Below are positions 16,286-23,620 of a DNA stretch of 64,000 nucleotides, in pieces (positions within the stretch are counted from its first letter, which is position 1; each line of letters opens with the position of its first letter). The position numbers were made by a program, and so were the translations under genes. The stretch lies in the NCBI RefSeq assembly GCF_026126405.1, contig NZ_JAFMTQ010000001.1:506610-570609 (forward strand). The letters run 5' to 3'. This DNA is from Aureitalea sp. L0-47 (lineage in GTDB: Bacteria; Bacteroidota; Bacteroidia; Flavobacteriales; Flavobacteriaceae). Under the pieces are notes generated by a model that was not told the DNA's origin, ran no database searches, and saw nothing but the letters and a program-made list of their open reading frames with translations.

Positions 16286-17398
16286 CTAAGTGTCAGATTT
16301 TAAGTGTTTTGGAGATTTTCCGGTAATTTTCTTCACGGTTCGGTTAAATGAAGCTTTCGAATTGAATCCTGCCTCAAATGCGAGACTTAAAAGGGTGTAT
16401 TTGTCATTTTTCGGATTCTCGATCAATGATTTCAGCTCGATGAATCGGAGCTCGTTGATATAATCATTGAACTTCTTTCCGAATACAGTAGTTAGTGCTC
16501 GTGTTACTAAATATGATTTCACGCCGATTGCTTCAGAAAGTCCAGCAACTGATAAATCCTGGTTTTTAAACAACTTTCGTTCTGTCATTACTTCTGAAAT
16601 TTTATCAGCAATATCCTGAAGTTGTAACCGATCCTTTTCTGAAAGAACGTCCACTTTTTTAAAGGCTATAGTATTTCTTCGCGCAAATCCTTCCAGTCCC
16701 AACCAATACGTAATCACCGCCATAATGATGAAGATGGGGTATCCGAAAAAGCTAAAAGCAGAGTCAAAAAATAGAAATTCGATCATTACTGTTAATGTAA
16801 AGGTCACCGAAAAAATAATGAGTGCAATCACCACACGCCTGATCCATTGGGTGTTCTCGGGTATTAACTTAAATCCTGGAATTTCAGGAGCTGATTTAAG
16901 TATTTTAAGAGATATGAAGGCGTAATAAATTATTAGTCCTCCAGAGATTATATGCATGGTTGGATAATGCATCCAAACCACGTAACCCCAGTAACCCAGC
17001 CAACTTAAACTTTCGCGTGTGCCATCCCAGTAAAAATTCTGTGATTTGATAAAGAAACTCCAAATCACCTCAATCATCACAGGAAGGAAATGTATCCAGT
17101 GCTTTAGTCTAAGTTTAAAGGTGGGATTTACATAGCTCAGCACAAAAAAATAGATTAGCGCACCGTAGATCCAGTTGTATTCTAATAAGAAATAATACCA
17201 GGTGTCATACCGACCTAAGCCAAAAAAATGCAGTATTTCGGCTATGAGTCGATAGGAAAAGAAAAACAGAATCGTTGCAAGAAAGCGATTGGCCGTTCGA
17301 TGGATGGTTTGTGTGCGCCAAAGTATACCGCCATAGACTATTCCCTGGATGGCTCCTATAGCAAGTAAGATAACAAGAAGAATGATCTTTGTTTCCAA
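16286..17398 (-). CDS. Membrane-bound AraC-family transcriptional regulator
   Basis: 370 residues. The first about 240 form seven membrane helices, followed by a linker rich in charged residues and a C-terminal AraC HTH domain (about 265-368): LSVAGLSEAIGVKSYLVTRALTT and then LLSLAFEAGFNSKASFNRTVKKITGKSP, both helix-turn-helix halves present. This 7TM-AraC layout is common in Flavobacteriaceae and suggests sensing a membrane or envelope signal. It starts 20 bases after the end of the arsenosugar glycosyltransferase gene on the same strand, so it may be the last gene of that operon and a candidate regulator of it. Confidence 0.87.
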   Translation of the reverse strand: METKIILLVILLAIGAIQGIVYGGILWRTQTIHRTANRFLATILFFFSYRLIAEILHFFGLGRYDTWYYFLLEYNWIYGALIYFFVLSYVNPTFKLRLKHWIHFLPVMIEVIWSFFIKSQNFYWDGTRESLSWLGYWGYVVWMHYPTMHIISGGLIIYYAFISLKILKSAPEIPGFKLIPENTQWIRRVVIALIIFSVTFTLTVMIEFLFFDSAFSFFGYPIFIIMAVITYWLGLEGFARRNTIAFKKVDVLSEKDRLQLQDIADKISEVMTERKLFKNQDLSVAGLSEAIGVKSYLVTRALTTVFGKKFNDYINELRFIELKSLIENPKNDKYTLLSLAFEAGFNSKASFNRTVKKITGKSPKHLKSDT

Positions 17399-17418
17399 CT
17401 GCTTAAAGATAAAAAAGA

Positions 17419-18126
17419 TTAGGTAACGATGTACTTTTTATAATAACGAGTGAGATCTTCGGCTGAGGCCCCCATCCATTTTTTGATATGAATCATGGCA
17501 AAATGATATTGTAGTCTGAAAGTTCCATTCTTTCCGTATTTCCTTGCGGAAGTAACCACATAATCGTTAATGACCTTGAATTTATAATTGTCGTAGATCC
17601 TACCAATGAATTCACAATCCTCGTATACCTCAAAATCTTCATCAAATCCATTCAGCGAATCGAATAGATCCCTGGTAACGAACAGGGACTGATCACCACC
17701 TCGGCACGCCCTTACGTTAAAACGTGTAAACCACTGTGAAATGGTAAGTACCGGATGTTTATCGTCAAATTTCATTCGGAAGCATCCTGCTGGATTGCCC
17801 TTTTTAACTTCTTTCAGGATGGAAGTATCAAAACTAAGGGGAGGAAAGGAATCGGCGTGTAAAAAGTAAAGAATCTCACCCGAAGCATGCCCGGCACCCT
17901 TGTTCATTTGTTTAGCCCTGCCCTTATCAGAATGTAAAACATCGTATGAAAGAATGCTTCCATTGTTCTTATAATTGTTGGTAAGTTGGACAGTCTCATC
18001 GGTACTCCCTCCATCCACGATAATCACTTCCTGTATCATCCCTGACGTGCTTTTTTCATCGAGATGGCGTAAAATTACCTCGATATTGGCTGCTTCGTTT
18101 AAGACGGGAATGATAACGCTGATCAT
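17419..18126 (-). CDS. Arsenosugar-type glycosyltransferase (TIGR04283 family, GT2)
   Basis: 235 residues, soluble GT-A fold. The N-terminus reads VIIPVLNEAANIEVILRHL, then VIIVDGGSTDETVQL, SDKGRAKQMNKGAGHASGEI and the metal site FLHADSFPP. This string, with the RAKQMN motif, is the hallmark of the TIGR04283 glycosyltransferases found in arsenosugar clusters. It is thought to act on the arsenic-bearing ribose or its lipid-linked form, but the exact sugar transfer is not established. It follows the DUF547 gene by 21 bases. Confidence 0.92.
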   Translation of the reverse strand: MISVIIPVLNEAANIEVILRHLDEKSTSGMIQEVIIVDGGSTDETVQLTNNYKNNGSILSYDVLHSDKGRAKQMNKGAGHASGEILYFLHADSFPPLSFDTSILKEVKKGNPAGCFRMKFDDKHPVLTISQWFTRFNVRACRGGDQSLFVTRDLFDSLNGFDEDFEVYEDCEFIGRIYDNYKFKVINDYVVTSARKYGKNGTFRLQYHFAMIHIKKWMGASAEDLTRYYKKYIVT

Positions 18127-18147
18127 GAATTAAAGATAGGAAAGCTG

Positions 18148-18945
18148 TTACTGTTCATTTAAATTCCAGTTGTAATCTTTAAAGCCCAGATCTGCATCCG
18201 GAACCATTTTGTCATCTGTAAATTGGTTGATATAGCCTATCACGTCTACCTTTCCATCAACTTTAAAATCATTCTGATACCATTTGAAGATGGACGATAG
18301 TTTCGGTTGCCCGGAGTTGAGTTCATTTTTATTTCCGTTGATGAATTCCGAAGTAACTCTTTGCAGCTGCTCCTCCATTCGTGAAGGGACAAATGCTTCA
18401 TTCAAGAGTTTCGGACAGGAAATCGACGCACAATTTATGGCGAAATGTATGCGTGGCTCGTTCATTTTCCGAAGAATACCATTTTCAATACCGCCCAGGG
18501 ATAAATTCTTATTCCCAATAGGGACAATTCCTTTTGTCCAGGGTCCGTTAATATCCTTAATACTTTCAACAGGGTAGTTATCCAGGATCAACTGAACGGT
18601 ATACGCGTTGTAAGTGTTAATATAGTAGGCAAGCAATTCTTCAACTGGCCATGATTCATTGGGAAGGGTTTCAGAAAGCATGATCAGGTATTGTCGCAAA
18701 GACGACTGATCCTTCTGAAAGCCCCGGTAGTTAACCAGACCATCCTCATCTACGTGTTTCTTAAGTAATTCATCCCAGACAGAGTGATCTACTATCTGCT
18801 GTTCCGGAGTAATACGAACAAGGTTGCCATCAACCAGCTTTGTCGGTTGCCCCTGACTGCTCAATCCGGCGGCCGAAAACAAGGCACATTGCTGACTGCT
18901 TAAGGCCAAAGTAAAGACAAGAAGGAGCTTTAGGATGTGTTTCAT
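18148..18945 (-). CDS. DUF547 protein of the arsenosugar cluster
   Basis: 265 residues from the ATG at 18945, giving a leader KHILKLLLVFTLALSSQQC that could be a signal or lipoprotein peptide (the lipobox is weak). A start at 18987 would add 14 residues before it. Family blocks: YYINTYNAYTVQLILDNYP, MNEPRIHFAINCASISCPKL and LSSIFKWYQNDF. DUF547 genes recur in Bacteroidota arsenosugar clusters, between the methyltransferase and a glycosyltransferase as here, but their chemistry is unknown. The conserved Cys pair (NCASISC) could in principle hold metal or arsenic; that is inference. Confidence 0.88.
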   Translation of the reverse strand: MKHILKLLLVFTLALSSQQCALFSAAGLSSQGQPTKLVDGNLVRITPEQQIVDHSVWDELLKKHVDEDGLVNYRGFQKDQSSLRQYLIMLSETLPNESWPVEELLAYYINTYNAYTVQLILDNYPVESIKDINGPWTKGIVPIGNKNLSLGGIENGILRKMNEPRIHFAINCASISCPKLLNEAFVPSRMEEQLQRVTSEFINGNKNELNSGQPKLSSIFKWYQNDFKVDGKVDVIGYINQFTDDKMVPDADLGFKDYNWNLNEQ

Positions 18946-18990
18946 TGTTTTTACACGAATAACAGGCAATGTAATTTCGGAGGGCACATA

Positions 18991-19959
18991 TTAACAGCAG
19001 CCTCCTCCATCGTAATGAAAGGTTGAATCGCTGATAAATATGTCATCCCTACCCAATGCTGCGAGGTTACCTGCTGTTTTGTCGCAAACGGCAATGGGCT
19101 GGTTCTTCAGTAAGATATGCCCGTTTTGGTCGTCCAGGTATTCCTCTTCGCCATAGTAGATCGCAGCCTTACCTGTAAAAATACAGGGGCCATCTTCTGG
19201 CATCGGATCCTTGATAGCGGCAACTTCAACCGATTCGATGTAAATAAGTTCGTCAGTAGGATAATTTTTCGGATCGAGAATGCGATAGGGTTTCCTGGCG
19301 CGAATCTCAATAGTTCCGAAGCCAACATCAGTGAGGGCTTTAACATACTCCTTGATGGGTAGACTTCCGCTCAGGCAGAGCGCCCTTAACCGGTCGTCGT
19401 TGCGGAGTGTGTCGTTCATGGGTTGCTCGCAGGTAGGATCGCTCATCACAAGTCTTCCATGAGGTTTCAGCACGCGATACATTTCTTCAATGGCTTTTTT
19501 AAGATCTTCTTCTTTGAAGATATTGAACAGGCAATTCTGAGCCGCCACATCGATGCTATTGTCTTCTACGGGCAGGTCCATGGCCGTTCCTTTTTTCAAT
19601 TCAACAAATTCGCTCCTGAACCAAGGATTCAATTCTTCGGCTTCCTTGAAGTTCTTCCTGGAAGCTTCGAGCATTTCATCCACTACATCTACACCTACAA
19701 CGCCGGCCTTCTGACGCGAGAAATAGGCGAACTGGAGAAGTTCCATTCCACCTCCAACTCCCACGTATAGCACTTTTGGGTCGTTAATAAGGTCACGCGC
19801 ATGCACCGTACTTCCACATCCGTAATTCATCTCCTGCATTATCTTAGGAATCTTCAGGCCGGGTAATTCCCAGATCGGATTGGTAGTACAACACAAGCCA
19901 ACATCAGGCGTTAGTGCGGCGTCTTTATATAAATCGTGGGTGGCTTCTAGGTAACTCAT
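18991..19959 (-). CDS. arsM: Arsenite methyltransferase of arsenosugar type
   Basis: 322 residues. SAM-dependent methyltransferase fold with motif I VGVGGGMELL (66-75) and ...VVGVDVVDEML. The N-terminal GLCCTTNPIWELPGLKIPKI (Cys23-Cys24) and NYGCGS (Cys48) are diagnostic of the ArsM subgroup found beside ArsS. Further cysteines are at 143, 177, 195, 259 and 292, and the chain ends in GGGCC (Cys321-322), a likely arsenic-binding tail. ArsM methylates trivalent arsenic up to the dimethyl state, the substrate for ArsS. The start codon is preceded, 3 bases away, by a 112-base heptamer repeat. The gene follows the phosphorylase gene after 175 bases, an unusually long gap for this operon. Confidence 0.95.
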   Translation of the reverse strand: MSYLEATHDLYKDAALTPDVGLCCTTNPIWELPGLKIPKIMQEMNYGCGSTVHARDLINDPKVLYVGVGGGMELLQFAYFSRQKAGVVGVDVVDEMLEASRKNFKEAEELNPWFRSEFVELKKGTAMDLPVEDNSIDVAAQNCLFNIFKEEDLKKAIEEMYRVLKPHGRLVMSDPTCEQPMNDTLRNDDRLRALCLSGSLPIKEYVKALTDVGFGTIEIRARKPYRILDPKNYPTDELIYIESVEVAAIKDPMPEDGPCIFTGKAAIYYGEEEYLDDQNGHILLKNQPIAVCDKTAGNLAALGRDDIFISDSTFHYDGGGCC

Positions 19960-19962
19960 ATT

Positions 19963-20074
19963 TTCAGTATTCAGTATTCAGTGTTCAGTGTTCAGTAAGC
20001 AGTATTCAGTATTCAGTGTTCAGTGTTCAGTGTTCAGTGTTCAGTGTTCAGTAAGCAGTATTCAGTAAGCAGTA
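19963..20074. repeat. Heptamer tandem repeat (16 units) in the arsM leader
   Basis: Sixteen contiguous 7-base units, all in register. The types are TTCAGTA and TTCAGTG (13 units) and AGCAGTA (3 units), read on the plus strand. On the arsM strand this is YACTGAA/TACTGCT. It lies between the phosphorylase stop and arsM, ending 3 bases before the arsM ATG, so it must be in any operon mRNA that reads through. Confidence 0.95.
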
Positions 20075-20098
20075 AATATGTTGGATATATGTCTTAGT

Positions 20099-20133
20099 CT
20101 AATTACTAACTACTAATATCTAACATCTAATTT
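20099..20133. repeat. Second heptamer array, CTAAYNN x5
   Basis: Five in-register 7-base units, CTAATTA, CTAACTA, CTAATAT, CTAACAT and CTAATTT, ending one base before the stop codon of the phosphorylase gene. Only CTAAY is fixed; the last two positions vary. It is separated by 24 bases from the TTCAGTR array. Confidence 0.7.
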
Positions 20134-20134
20134 G

Positions 20135-20947
20135 TCATAGTTTTTCAATCAACTCGGTGAATATAGCGATCATGTCTGGTTCCGCTTTGGCTGCCATAGC
20201 CAGAATTTCCTGTATGTTCACCTTTTGCAAATGGTCCGGATCACATTCGTCGGTTAAAACCGATATAGCTGACACCCGAAGGCCTAAATGGTTGCAAACA
20301 ATTACCTCGGGAATGGTACTCATCCCAATGGCATCAGCGCCAATAATTTTGAGGTAACGGTATTCTGCACGTGTTTCCAGCTGAGGTCCCACAACGGCTG
20401 CATAGACGCCTTTGTGCAGGGTAATATTTTTTTCTGAAGCGATCTTCTCTATCAGGTCGTTCATTTCCCTATCGTAGGGTTCGCTCATATCCACAAAACG
20501 CTCGCCCATTTTTTCAACTCCTTTGAAAGCCAGCGGAGAGCCCCCCTGCAAATTAATGTGGTCGTCGATAAGCATGATCTCACCCTTTCTAAAATCCGGG
20601 TCTAGAGCCCCTGAAGCATTGCTTACCAGCAGTCTTTTCACACCCAGTTTATGCATCACGCGAACGGGGAAGGTTACATCCTGAAGTGAATATCCTTCGT
20701 ACACATGAAATCTTCCCTGCATTAGAACGACCTTCTTGCCACTCAGGGATCCATAGATCAGTTTCCCTGTATGAAATTCAACTGTGGCGGTAGGAAAGTA
20801 GGGGATGTGATTGTAGCTCATTTCAGCTTCAACTTCAACCGATTCCAGTATCTTTCCGAGTCCAGTACCCAGGATTATACCAACTTCCGGGGTGCCGAAT
20901 CCACGGCCTCTAAGAAAATCTACAGCCTCTTCAATTTGATGTATCAT
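20135..20947 (-). CDS. Purine nucleoside phosphorylase (trimeric class) of the arsenosugar cluster
   Basis: 270 residues, the usual length of trimeric PNPs. Seen: GIILGTGLGK (phosphate loop), QGRFHVYEGY, VSNASGALDPDFRKGEI, GPQLETRAEYRYLKIIGAD and GMSTIPEVIVCNH. Glu191 aligns with Glu201 of human PNP. Asp233 aligns with Asn243, the residue that selects 6-oxopurines; Asp at this place favours adenine nucleosides. That suits removal of adenine from the adenosyl-arsenical made by ArsS, giving a ribose phosphate carrying arsenic. The 5' end overlaps the glycosyltransferase stop by 4 bases. Family certain; role in the pathway inferred from context. Confidence 0.93.
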   Translation of the reverse strand: MIHQIEEAVDFLRGRGFGTPEVGIILGTGLGKILESVEVEAEMSYNHIPYFPTATVEFHTGKLIYGSLSGKKVVLMQGRFHVYEGYSLQDVTFPVRVMHKLGVKRLLVSNASGALDPDFRKGEIMLIDDHINLQGGSPLAFKGVEKMGERFVDMSEPYDREMNDLIEKIASEKNITLHKGVYAAVVGPQLETRAEYRYLKIIGADAIGMSTIPEVIVCNHLGLRVSAISVLTDECDPDHLQKVNIQEILAMAAKAEPDMIAIFTELIEKL

Positions 20948-21567
20948 TGGTTTTTAACTTCGTTTGCTTTTGTATATGGATTGAATATTTCGTGTTCCAG
21001 CAGATCTTCATACAGATCAATATCGTTTCTCATTGGTAAATAGAAAACCGACCGATCTTTGAAATCCGCAACCGTATCGTTAAAAACAGTATTTGTACCC
21101 CATTGCTTATTTTCGAATAGCTCCGGGTAAAGTTGATTCATTCCGAGGAGATAATATCCACCATCCTGGGCCTCACCGATAACTAGTTCCTTAGTATCCA
21201 GCGCCTCAAAAGCACTCTCAATGTCTTTACTGCTAATATCGTATATGTCACTACCGATGATCACGATCTTTTCATATCCATCCTTAAATCCCCTCTCAAA
21301 AGCATTTTTCATGCGATCACCCAAATCGTCACCCGACTGTAATTTTTTTTCATATACCGAGGGCTGCCATATGTCATCTTCCCATATGGTTTCAGAATAA
21401 TAAACATGTTTATTTATAGTAAGGTCTCGAGTGATTTCAAAAGTATGGTTAAGGAGGAAATTGTAGATCTTGAGAGCTGCTTCGGCTCCTATAGTTGCCG
21501 CCAGCCTGGTTTTAACCTTTCCCAATTCGGGATTTCGGGTGAAAATTAGAAGGAGTGCTTTATTCAT
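20944..21567 (-). CDS. Arsenosugar-type glycosyltransferase (TIGR04282 family)
   Basis: 207 residues, nucleotidyl/glycosyltransferase-like Rossmann fold. ALLLIFTRNPELGKVKTRLA at the N-terminus, IIGSDIYDISSKDIESAFEAL in the middle, and VIGEAQDGGYYLLGM are the three family blocks of TIGR04282 proteins, which co-occur with ArsM and ArsS. Some relatives are annotated as DUF2064. It overlaps the rhodanese gene by 8 bases upstream and the phosphorylase by 4 bases downstream, so translation of the three is tightly coupled. Its sugar donor is unknown. Confidence 0.92.
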   Translation of the reverse strand: MNKALLLIFTRNPELGKVKTRLAATIGAEAALKIYNFLLNHTFEITRDLTINKHVYYSETIWEDDIWQPSVYEKKLQSGDDLGDRMKNAFERGFKDGYEKIVIIGSDIYDISSKDIESAFEALDTKELVIGEAQDGGYYLLGMNQLYPELFENKQWGTNTVFNDTVADFKDRSVFYLPMRNDIDLYEDLLEHEIFNPYTKANEVKNQ

Positions 21568-22063
21568 AGGCCTTTTCTCCTTTCAGTAGCCATTTCCCCC
21601 AGGCTCTTGAGAAAGGATGGACTTTTTCAGTTTCATTACCTGCAGAATCGACTACGGGATATTCCTTGTTTTTCCATTCGAAGATACCTCCGTAAAGGTT
21701 TTTCACATTGGTAAATCCGGCCTTTTTCAGTTTTCTCCCAATTTTCTCGGAACGAATTCCCAGGGAGCAATACACCACTACAAGGTCATCACCGGGTTTT
21801 ATTTTTTTCAGGACTTCTTCAGAAGAAAACTTATTAAAACCAACATGGATGGCTCCTTCGATCTTGCTCACAGCAAATTCTTCAATTTCGCGGGAATCCA
21901 ACAATATCACTTCATCATTCACCTGGAGCATTCGCAACTCTTCTACAGATATATAGGGGATCGAGCGGGTATTATATATACGCAACAGATCGCCTAATGA
22001 TTCCTGTGCGAACCCCTGGAAGCCCATCAGAACAAGTAATATATTTAAGAATCGCAATTTCAT
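21560..22063 (-). CDS. Secreted single-domain rhodanese
   Basis: 167 residues with a signal peptide (FLNILLVLMGFQGFAQ). Rhodanese fold with LDSREIEEFAVSKIEGAIHV and the active-site loop VVYCSLGIRSE, the Cys in the expected place. It should act in the periplasm as a sulfur transferase or thiol-binding protein. The chain after the domain (HPFSRAWGKWLLKGEKAYE) is an extra tail. It lies inside the arsenosugar operon, 6 bases after arsS, and could handle thiol adducts of trivalent arsenicals, for example thio-arsenosugars; that is inference. Confidence 0.88.
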   Translation of the reverse strand: MKLRFLNILLVLMGFQGFAQESLGDLLRIYNTRSIPYISVEELRMLQVNDEVILLDSREIEEFAVSKIEGAIHVGFNKFSSEEVLKKIKPGDDLVVVYCSLGIRSEKIGRKLKKAGFTNVKNLYGGIFEWKNKEYPVVDSAGNETEKVHPFSRAWGKWLLKGEKAYE

Positions 22064-22069
22064 AATCTA

Positions 22070-23131
22070 TCAGGCTACAGTTCCCTGGCAACTGCTGCCG
22101 GCACCAGCCGTACACCCATAGCAGTGCTGGGAGATGATAATATTTCGGTCGTTCAGGATTGCCTCATTATAGTCTCTTATATGCTGAACTTTACTATCTA
22201 CTTTGAGTTCCAGCATTTGGTTGAAATCGCAATCGTATAGCCAGCCATCCCAACTCACAGAAATGGTATTTGTGCACATAACATTTGCCACTGCAGAAGG
22301 ATTGAATGCCTCTACCAGTTGGTACATGTAATCTTCGTAATTATCGGAAGCTATCAGGTAATCAAGGAATCGTGAAATAGGGAGGTTTGTAATGGCAAAC
22401 AAATTATGGAACTGGATACCGAAGTCATCCATCAATGCTTTCTTGAAATCCTTTTCCATGCTCGCCTGGTCTCCTGGTAAGAATGCCCCACTTGGATTGT
22501 AAACAAGATCGAGCCTGAGATCACTTCCCGGCATTCCATACCCTACTTTATTAAGCATTTTTAGCGCCTCGATCGATGCATCGAAAACGCCATCCCCACG
22601 TTGTTTGTCGGTTTTTCCTCTAGTCCAGTGCGGCATTGAACTAACCACATGGACATTGTGTTTTTTGAAGAATTCCGGAAGATCGTGGTATTTTTTATTT
22701 GCCCTGATGATCGTTAGGTTACTGCGGACAATAAAATCCTGTATTCCCGCTTTACTCGCTTCTTCAACGAATCTTCTGAAGTTCGGATTCATTTCTGGAG
22801 CACCTCCGGTTAAATCCAGAGTGTGAGCACCTGTATTTCGAATTACCTCCAGGCATAATTCCATGGTTTCCCAGGTCATGATTTCCTTACGATCCGGGCC
22901 AGCATCCACATGGCAGTGTTCACATACCTGGTTACACATATAGCCTACATTGATCTGTAAGACTTCCAATGTCCCAGGTCGCAAAGGGAAATGTCCCGTC
23001 TCTTTAATTTTGTCGGCAAAAGTAGGTAGCTCCTCCACGAAAATTCCGTTCGAAAGGATCTGAAGCTGCCTGTTAGCCTGCGCAAGTTCACTGTGCCGCT
23101 TGTGCAGGGATTGGGTCTTTATCTTTGTCAT
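22070..23131 (-). CDS. arsS: Arsenosugar radical SAM enzyme
   Basis: 353 residues. Radical SAM motif CNQVCEHC (Cys66, Cys70, Cys73, the CxxxCxxC pattern) followed by DAGPDRKE, and DLTGGAPEMNPNF for SAM binding. The C-terminus is cysteine-rich, HCYGCTAGAGSSCQG (Cys337, 340, 348), the part that is a selenocysteine motif in some ArsS; here all positions are Cys. ArsS transfers the 5'-deoxyadenosyl radical to dimethylarsinite and gives 5'-deoxy-5'-dimethylarsinoyl-adenosine, the arsenosugar precursor. Second gene of the operon, 12 bases after the AhpD-like gene. Confidence 0.96.
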   Translation of the reverse strand: MTKIKTQSLHKRHSELAQANRQLQILSNGIFVEELPTFADKIKETGHFPLRPGTLEVLQINVGYMCNQVCEHCHVDAGPDRKEIMTWETMELCLEVIRNTGAHTLDLTGGAPEMNPNFRRFVEEASKAGIQDFIVRSNLTIIRANKKYHDLPEFFKKHNVHVVSSMPHWTRGKTDKQRGDGVFDASIEALKMLNKVGYGMPGSDLRLDLVYNPSGAFLPGDQASMEKDFKKALMDDFGIQFHNLFAITNLPISRFLDYLIASDNYEDYMYQLVEAFNPSAVANVMCTNTISVSWDGWLYDCDFNQMLELKVDSKVQHIRDYNEAILNDRNIIISQHCYGCTAGAGSSCQGTVA

Positions 23132-23143
23132 AGCAATATTTGA

Positions 23144-23473
23144 CTATCCGTCCAGTTTGTTCACTTTATTCATCATCATCACACCGTGCACCAGGGTCGC
23201 CCCACTTCGAATCGCTGCACCCACGTGGATCGCTTCCATCATTTCCTCTTTAGTCACCCCTCGTTGAAGCGAATCTTTGGTGTAGGCATCAATACAATAT
23301 GGACATTGCTCCGTATGGGCTACTGCCAGGGCGATCAACGATTTTTCACGGGCTGTAAGAGCCCCCTCTTCGAACACTTTTCCGTAGTAGTCGAAGTATT
23401 TATTTCCCAGTTCTTCACTCCATTCGGTTATATCACCGAATTTCCGCAGGTCTTTAGGGTCGTAATAGGACAT
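23144..23473 (-). CDS. Arsenosugar-associated AhpD/CMD-like protein
   Basis: 109 residues, carboxymuconolactone decarboxylase/AhpD fold. LTAREKSLIALAVAHTEQCPYC contains the CxxC pair (Cys57, Cys60); the text here splits as LTAREKSLIALA and VAHTEQCPYC. The usual AhpD CxxCxxxH has Tyr64 in place of the His, which explains the common label peroxidase-like. It is the first gene of the arsenosugar operon, so it may protect the pathway from peroxides or reduce pentavalent arsenicals. Function inferred from context. Confidence 0.9.
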   Translation of the reverse strand: MSYYDPKDLRKFGDITEWSEELGNKYFDYYGKVFEEGALTAREKSLIALAVAHTEQCPYCIDAYTKDSLQRGVTKEEMMEAIHVGAAIRSGATLVHGVMMMNKVNKLDG

Positions 23474-23498
23474 AAAAGAATTTTAAATAATACCAAAA

Positions 23499-23513
23499 CC
23501 GAAATCATTTCGG
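23499..23513. promoter_or_regulatory. Perfect inverted repeat upstream of the arsenosugar operon
   Basis: CCGAAAT-C-ATTTCGG, a 7-base-pair perfect inverted repeat around one base, 26 bases before the first start codon of the operon. Its placement fits an operator or a leader hairpin. No TAnnTTTG box is clear nearby, so the promoter itself is not located. Confidence 0.45.
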
Positions 23514-23620
23514 CCTCTTCATGCTCGTAAATATAGGGAAGTAGTCTAAGAAATGTAAAAAAGCTTACGAAAGATTTTCGATCCTTCCATAACGACTATT
23601 TATAAGTCCAAATCTTGTCT

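Noticed and set aside
19963-20074. Possible CRISPR array
   Set aside because: Units are 7 bases with no spacers and no cas genes; it is a simple tandem repeat.
22070-23131. Selenocysteine in the ArsS C-terminus
   Set aside because: The frame has Cys codons at all three tail positions and ends at a normal stop, so this is the Cys form.
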